Shown: positions 50,339 through 56,597 of the stretch, piece after piece
How the letters are laid out: every line of letters begins with the position of its first letter
Numbering within the stretch: position 1 is the stretch's first letter
Assembly (NCBI GenBank): GCA_903908065.1
Contig: CAIVQO010000005.1
Location: forward strand, 1-56,597
Direction of reading: 5' to 3'
From: an uncultured beta proteobacterium
Lineage (GTDB): Bacteria > Pseudomonadota > Gammaproteobacteria > Burkholderiales > Rhodocyclaceae
Length of the DNA stretch: 56,597 bases
Program-made: the position numbers and the translations under genes
The notes under the pieces: generated by a model
Seen by the model: the letters and a program-made list of their open reading frames with translations, nothing else
What the model was told of the DNA's origin: nothing
Database searches by the model: none

Positions 50339-51654
50339 GCCAGGTAGCGGGCGACGAAGGCGCCTTCGCAACCGGGCGGCAGGGCGAGGCGTACGCGGTG
50401 GCCGCTGCCCGGGGCAACGCGGGTGGGCGCGCCCTCGGCATCGCGCATGGCCTCGATCACGATGTCGAGGTTGCCTTGCGGGCGGATGATCTCGATGCGG
50501 TCGCCGACCTCGAAATGGTTCTTCACTGCGATCTCGGCGAGTCCGTCGGCGTCGTAGCCGGCAACGTCGCCGACATACTGGCTGCGGCTGGATTCGGAAC
50601 TGCCACGCAGGTAGTTCTGGTAGTCGCGGTCGGGGCGCCGCTCGTAGAAGCCGGCGGTGTAGCCGCGGTTGGCGAGGCCGTCCAGCTGCCCCACCAGTTG
50701 CGGATCGAAGGGCCTGCCGGCAAGGGCATCGTCGATGGCCTTGCGGTAGGCCTGGCAGGAGCGTGCGACGTAGTAGGGCGACTTGGTGCGGCCCTCGATC
50801 TTCAGCGAGTCGACGCCGATTTCGGCCAGCCTGGCGACGTACTCGATGGCGCGCAGGTCCCTGGAGTTGAGGATGTAGCTGCCGTGCTCATCTTCCTCGA
50901 TCGGCATGTACTCGCCGGGGCGTTCGCGTTCCTCGATCAACCAGGCGCCGGGGCGGCGCAGCTTCGACGGTGCGGCGGGCACAGTCGGCGCTCTGGATAC
51001 GGCGAGATCGACGTTACCGCTGGCATCCTCGACGCCCTCGTGCACCTTGTAGTCCCAGCGGCAGGAGTTGGTGCAGCTGCCCTGGTTGGGGTCGCGGTGG
51101 TTGAAGTAGCCGGAGAGCAGGCAGCGGCCCGAGTAGGCAATGCACAGCGCGCCATGGACGAAGACTTCGAGTTCCGTGTCCGGGCATTCCTGGCGGATCT
51201 CGGCCACCTCGTCGAGCGAAAGCTCACGCGAGAGGATCACCCGCGTCACGCCGACGCTGCGCCAGAATTTCACCGCCGCGTGGTTCACCGTGTTGGCCTG
51301 CACCGAGAGGTGGATCGGCATGTCAGGCCAACGCTCGCGGATCATCGCCATCAGCCCCGGGTCGGCCATGATCAGCGCGTCGGGCTGCAAGGCCATGACC
51401 GGCGCCATGTCGTCGAGGTAGGTCTTCAGCTTGGCGTTGTGTGGCAGCACGTTGCTGACCACGTAGAAGCGCTTGCCGCGCGCATGGGCGGCGTCGATCG
51501 CGGCGCCCAGCGCGGCGATGTCGCCGAACTCGTTGTTGCGTACGCGCAGGCTGTAGCGCGGCTGCCCGGCGTAGATCGCATCGGCGCCGAAATCCAGCGC
51601 CGTGCGCACCATCAGCAGCGAGCCGGCGGGGGCCAGCAGTTCGGGCGTCTTCAC
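50335..51654 (-). CDS. trhP: tRNA 5-hydroxyuridine formation protein TrhP (YegQ), U32 family
   Basis: 439 residues. Very close to E. coli YegQ/TrhP: LLAPAGSLLMVRTALDFGADAIYAGQPRYSLRVRNNEF is conserved in order, as are APHNAKL-like LPHNAKLKTY, HLSVQANTVN, VFVHGALCIAYSGRCLLSG and GSCTNSCRWDY (the Fe-S cysteines) and LKIEGRTKSPYY. It makes 5-hydroxyuridine at tRNA position 34. A dispersed-repeat copy is read antisense as LAVSRAPTV (about 217-225), in the loop that is variable among TrhP proteins. It overlaps the lipoyl gene and the glutathione transferase gene. Confidence 0.92.
   Translation of the reverse strand: MKTPELLAPAGSLLMVRTALDFGADAIYAGQPRYSLRVRNNEFGDIAALGAAIDAAHARGKRFYVVSNVLPHNAKLKTYLDDMAPVMALQPDALIMADPGLMAMIRERWPDMPIHLSVQANTVNHAAVKFWRSVGVTRVILSRELSLDEVAEIRQECPDTELEVFVHGALCIAYSGRCLLSGYFNHRDPNQGSCTNSCRWDYKVHEGVEDASGNVDLAVSRAPTVPAAPSKLRRPGAWLIEERERPGEYMPIEEDEHGSYILNSRDLRAIEYVARLAEIGVDSLKIEGRTKSPYYVARSCQAYRKAIDDALAGRPFDPQLVGQLDGLANRGYTAGFYERRPDRDYQNYLRGSSESSRSQYVGDVAGYDADGLAEIAVKNHFEVGDRIEIIRPQGNLDIVIEAMRDAEGAPTRVAPGSGHRVRLALPPGCEGAFVARYLA
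50983..51005 (+). repeat. Dispersed 25-bp repeat, copy 12 (antisense inside trhP)
   Basis: AGTCGGCGCT, then CTGGATACGGCGA. On the gene strand it gives LAVSRAPT in a loop known to vary. Confidence 0.7.
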
Positions 51655-52340
51655 GTCGCCGCTACGCGCAGGTCGTCCGTCACGGTGCCGATCCGGGCCA
51701 GTTCAGCCTCGTGCGCCGGATCGCGGAAGTCCTCGTCGAGTGCCGCCAGTTCCCATTCCCGCAGGGCCGGATGGGCCAGCATGGCATCCATGTATTCGGC
51801 ACTGGTTTCCGCTGCGCCTACACCGTAGGTGCGGAAGCGGTAGACCACTGGCGCATAGAAGGCATCGACGGCGCTGAATTCCGGCCCGGTCAGCCACGGA
51901 CCGCCGAAGCGATCGAGGCCTTCGCTCCATAGCCGTTCGATGCGGGCGATGTCGGCTAGCAGGCCGGGGGAACGATGCGTGACAGTGACGCGGACGCCGA
52001 TGTTCATGCCATGTTCATTGCGCAGGCAGGAGAAGCCGGAGTGCATTTCGGCGGCGGCGCAACGCGCCCAGGCCCGGGCCCGGTCATCGGCCGGCCAGAC
52101 CTGCGGGTACCGTTCGGCCAGGTATTCCGTGATGGCCAGCGAATCCCAGACCACGCTGTCGCCATCCTCCAGCCAGGGCACCCGGCCGGAGGGCGAACTG
52201 TTACGGAAGTCGTCGGGCGCGCCGGGCGTGTAACGGTGCAGCACCTCGTCGAAGGGGATCTCCAGCGCGCGCATCAGCACCCAGGGCCGCAGCGACCAGG
52301 AGGAGTAGTTCTTGTTGGTGATGTGCAGTACGTAGTCCAC
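51651..52340 (-). CDS. Glutathione S-transferase family protein
   Basis: 229 residues. Thioredoxin-like N-terminal domain with NKNYSSWSLRPWVLM (the Ser after N-Y-S-S-W is the likely catalytic residue), GRVPWLEDGDSVVWDSLAITEYLAERYP (cis-Pro and the Asp-Ser glutathione contact), and a helical C-terminal domain. The substrate is unknown. It lies between trhP and gcvR with a four-base overlap to the former. Confidence 0.9.
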   Translation of the reverse strand: MDYVLHITNKNYSSWSLRPWVLMRALEIPFDEVLHRYTPGAPDDFRNSSPSGRVPWLEDGDSVVWDSLAITEYLAERYPQVWPADDRARAWARCAAAEMHSGFSCLRNEHGMNIGVRVTVTHRSPGLLADIARIERLWSEGLDRFGGPWLTGPEFSAVDAFYAPVVYRFRTYGVGAAETSAEYMDAMLAHPALREWELAALDEDFRDPAHEAELARIGTVTDDLRVAAT

Positions 52341-52347
52341 GGGACGC

Positions 52348-52868
52348 CTAGGCGCGGATGGTTTCGTCGAGCGTGATGTCGACCATCAGGTCGTGCGAAA
52401 TGCGCTCCAGCTCTCGCGTCAGCGCGCCGGCGTCAAGCTCCGGCGCGGCGGTGAGGTCGGCCGTGGCGTGGAACAGCAGGGCAGCCGACATCGGCGCGCT
52501 GGAGGTGTGGGTTTCCAGGCTTTCGACGTTCACCGCATGGTTGGCCAGCACCTGCGACACCTCGCGCACGATGCCGACGCGGTCGTGGCCGACCAGCGCC
52601 AGCTTCAAGCGCCGTCCGGCGGGCGCCGATTTTGGTGTGGCTGCGGATTCGGCGCTGACCTTCAACCCGGCGAGATTCGCCAATGCAGCCCTTAGCGCGT
52701 CTTCCTTGTCAGCGTCTACCGCGACTTCGACGATGCCGGCGAACTTGCCGGCCAGCTGGGCCATCGATGAACGCAGCCAGTTGCCGCCATGGGTGCTGAT
52801 CGCGGCCGAGAGTTCGCCGACCAGGCCGGGGCGGTCGTCGCCGATGACGGTGAGGATGAGATGTTGGG

Positions 52869-52872
<4 letters not shown>
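52348..52872 (-). CDS. gcvR: Glycine cleavage system regulator GcvR-like, two ACT domains
   Basis: 174 residues. ACT domain 1 (2-80; [26 protein letters not shown]) and ACT domain 2 (about 90-165; [27 protein letters not shown]). In E. coli GcvR binds glycine and GcvA to control gcvTHP. It overlaps gcvP by ATGA. The link with gcv genes supports the assignment. The inter-domain linker KSAPAGRR is encoded by a sequence weakly like the dispersed repeat. Confidence 0.87.
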
Positions 52873-55733
<2,861 letters not shown>

Positions 55734-55743
55734 GGGCGGCCGA

Positions 55744-56118
55744 TCAGAGCGTGGCCGCGTAGGCGTCGGCGGTGAGCAGGGCGTCGAGTTCGCCAGGATT
55801 GGATGGCTTTACGCGGAACAACCAGGCGGCATAGGCGTCGGCGTTCACCGATTCCGGCGCATCGACGGCGGCGGTATTGGCGGCGACGATCTCGCCCGAC
55901 ACCGGCGAGTAGATGTCCGAGGCGGCCTTGACCGATTCGACCACGGCGCATTCCTCACCGGCCTTGACCACGCGGCCGACGTCCGGCAGCTCGAGGAAGA
56001 CGATGTCGCCCAGCGCGCCCTGCGCATGGTCGGTGATGCCGATGGTGACCGTGCCGTCGCTTTCGGGCTTGGCCCATTCGTGGGAGGCGGCGTATTTCAG
56101 GTTGGCGGGTGCGTTCAT
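55744..56118 (-). CDS. gcvH: Glycine cleavage system H protein
   Basis: 124 residues. Lipoyl-lysine in [17 protein letters not shown] near residue 62, with [33 protein letters not shown] before it, as in all GcvH. It shuttles the aminomethyl group between P, T and L proteins. AAGGA precedes the ATG. Ten bases separate it from gcvP. Confidence 0.97.
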   Translation of the reverse strand: MNAPANLKYAASHEWAKPESDGTVTIGITDHAQGALGDIVFLELPDVGRVVKAGEECAVVESVKAASDIYSPVSGEIVAANTAAVDAPESVNADAYAAWLFRVKPSNPGELDALLTADAYAATL

Positions 56119-56291
56119 AAGAGTTCCTTAACGTGAAACGATGGATTGGGGCGGTGCATATATCGAGCGAAGCGAGCCGTTCAGGAACCCCCCGTGAGGG
56201 GGGAAGGGGGGCGGGCCGAGTTTGCCCAGCCCTGGCGGCGCAATGGAGTCAGCGAGCCATGACTCAAGAACGGATTGCGAAGCCATGGGCG
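56119..56291 (-). other. gcvT-gcvH spacer with hairpins
   Basis: 173 bases. It holds CCCCCC-GTGA-GGGGGG (about 56188-56203), a G-run, and GAGTCA with TGACTC (about 56248-56267). It resembles the hairpin-rich spacers at 7070 and 13309 in style, but does not share their GGGCCG(C/T)CCCAAG start. No glycine riboswitch motif is seen here; one would be expected upstream of gcvT, outside the window. Confidence 0.5.
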
Positions 56292-56597
56292 TCAGATCAG
56301 GGGTTTGCCATTGCGGACGAATACGGGTTTGACGACGCGCGCCTTGAGGCGCTTGTCGCGGATCTCGACCTCGACCTCGCTGCCGACGACGACGCCGTGC
56401 GGCAGGCGGGCGAGGGCGATGGATTTTTCGAGCGTGGGGGAAAAGCTGCCGCTGGTGGTTTCACCCTCGCCTTGCGGGGTGATGACCTTCTGGTGCGCGC
56501 GCAGCACGCCGCGGTCGAGCAGCAGCAGGCCCTGGAACTGGTTGCGCGGCGGGCGCGCATCGCTGCCGGCAAGCGCCTCCCGGCCAACGAAATTGCG
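56292..56597 (-). CDS. gcvT: Aminomethyltransferase (T protein), C-terminal part
   Basis: The last 101 codons; the gene runs off the right edge. [18 protein letters not shown], the [24 protein letters not shown] core and [23 protein letters not shown] are the GcvT C-terminal barrel. It transfers the methylene group to tetrahydrofolate. As the first gene of gcvT-H-P it precedes gcvH by 173 bases. Confidence 0.95.
   Translation of the reverse strand, partial: RNFVGREALAGSDARPPRNQFQGLLLLDRGVLRAHQKVITPQGEGETTSGSFSPTLEKSIALARLPHGVVVGSEVEVEIRDKRLKARVVKPVFVRNGKPLI

Noticed and set aside
52610-52640. Repeat-like AAAATCGGCGCC ... ACGGCG in the gcvR linker
   Set aside because: The centre is too diverged to count it as a copy with confidence.
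56119-56291. Possible glycine riboswitch between gcvT and gcvH
   Set aside because: Neither aptamer core is present; the spacer only has GC hairpins, and the riboswitch would be expected before gcvT.

Overview
This is a GC-rich, densely packed stretch of a bacterial chromosome. It most likely comes from a betaproteobacterium of the Rhodocyclales/Sterolibacteriaceae kind. That placement is an inference from the gene repertoire, the mltD-gloB-yafS-rnhA-dnaQ order shared with Proteobacteria, the betaproteobacterial style of the GC-rich spacers, the FNR box and the liv-type transporter. Genes often overlap by the four-base ATGA junction. I see no rRNA, tRNA, CRISPR array, prophage or intact insertion sequence.

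Layout. 1-5.2 kb: a branched-chain amino acid type ABC transporter operon on the minus strand (livK-H-M-G-F and the start of one more gene), with a near-consensus promoter, an IclR-like palindrome and a terminator-like hairpin after livK. 5.4-12.3 kb: mixed single genes (secreted unknown, YlqF GTPase, S4 protein, ornithine cyclodeaminase-like enzyme, adenylate cyclase-FHA protein, membrane proteins). 12.3-16.8 kb: a peptide-type ABC importer (two permeases and one fused double ATPase). 16.9-23.6 kb: mltD, a caspase-like protease, gloB, a YafS-like methyltransferase, rnhA, dnaQ and a CopD-like protein. 23.6-26.4 kb: a CHASE-PAS-PAS histidine kinase behind a perfect FNR box. 26.4-33.8 kb: a lipid locus, with TetR, SDR and quinone oxidoreductase on one strand and two wax ester synthase/DGAT-like acyltransferases alternating with two alpha/beta hydrolases on the other, around a double palindromic operator.

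33.9-36.3 kb: a clear c-di-GMP-I riboswitch in front of a small secreted protein, then an MFS transporter and a hemerythrin. 36.3-37.1 kb: a small AT-richer islet with a two-repeat DNA-binding-like protein. 37.2-46.7 kb: YSC84 lipid-binding protein, dusC, rlhA, a large unrecognised protein, small exported proteins, a coiled-coil protein with a possible frameshift, an HD phosphohydrolase and yjbQ. 46.7-50 kb: ettA and a ccdAB toxin-antitoxin pair with its own promoter/operator. 50-56.6 kb: a stand-alone lipoyl protein with a Cys cluster, trhP, a glutathione transferase, gcvR, gcvP, gcvH and the 3' end of gcvT.

The most unusual signal is a dispersed repeat of about 25 bp. Its core is GTCGGCGCTGGC followed by (A/G)A(T/C)ACGGCGA. 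It occurs at least 13 times in the window, on both strands. It sits in spacers, exactly at stop codons, and inside conserved genes, where it is read in frame as VGAG(D/N)TA or, on the other strand, LAVxxAPT. A second, longer hairpin-rich spacer family has supplied the C-terminal tail of one protein and interrupts the peptide transporter operon.
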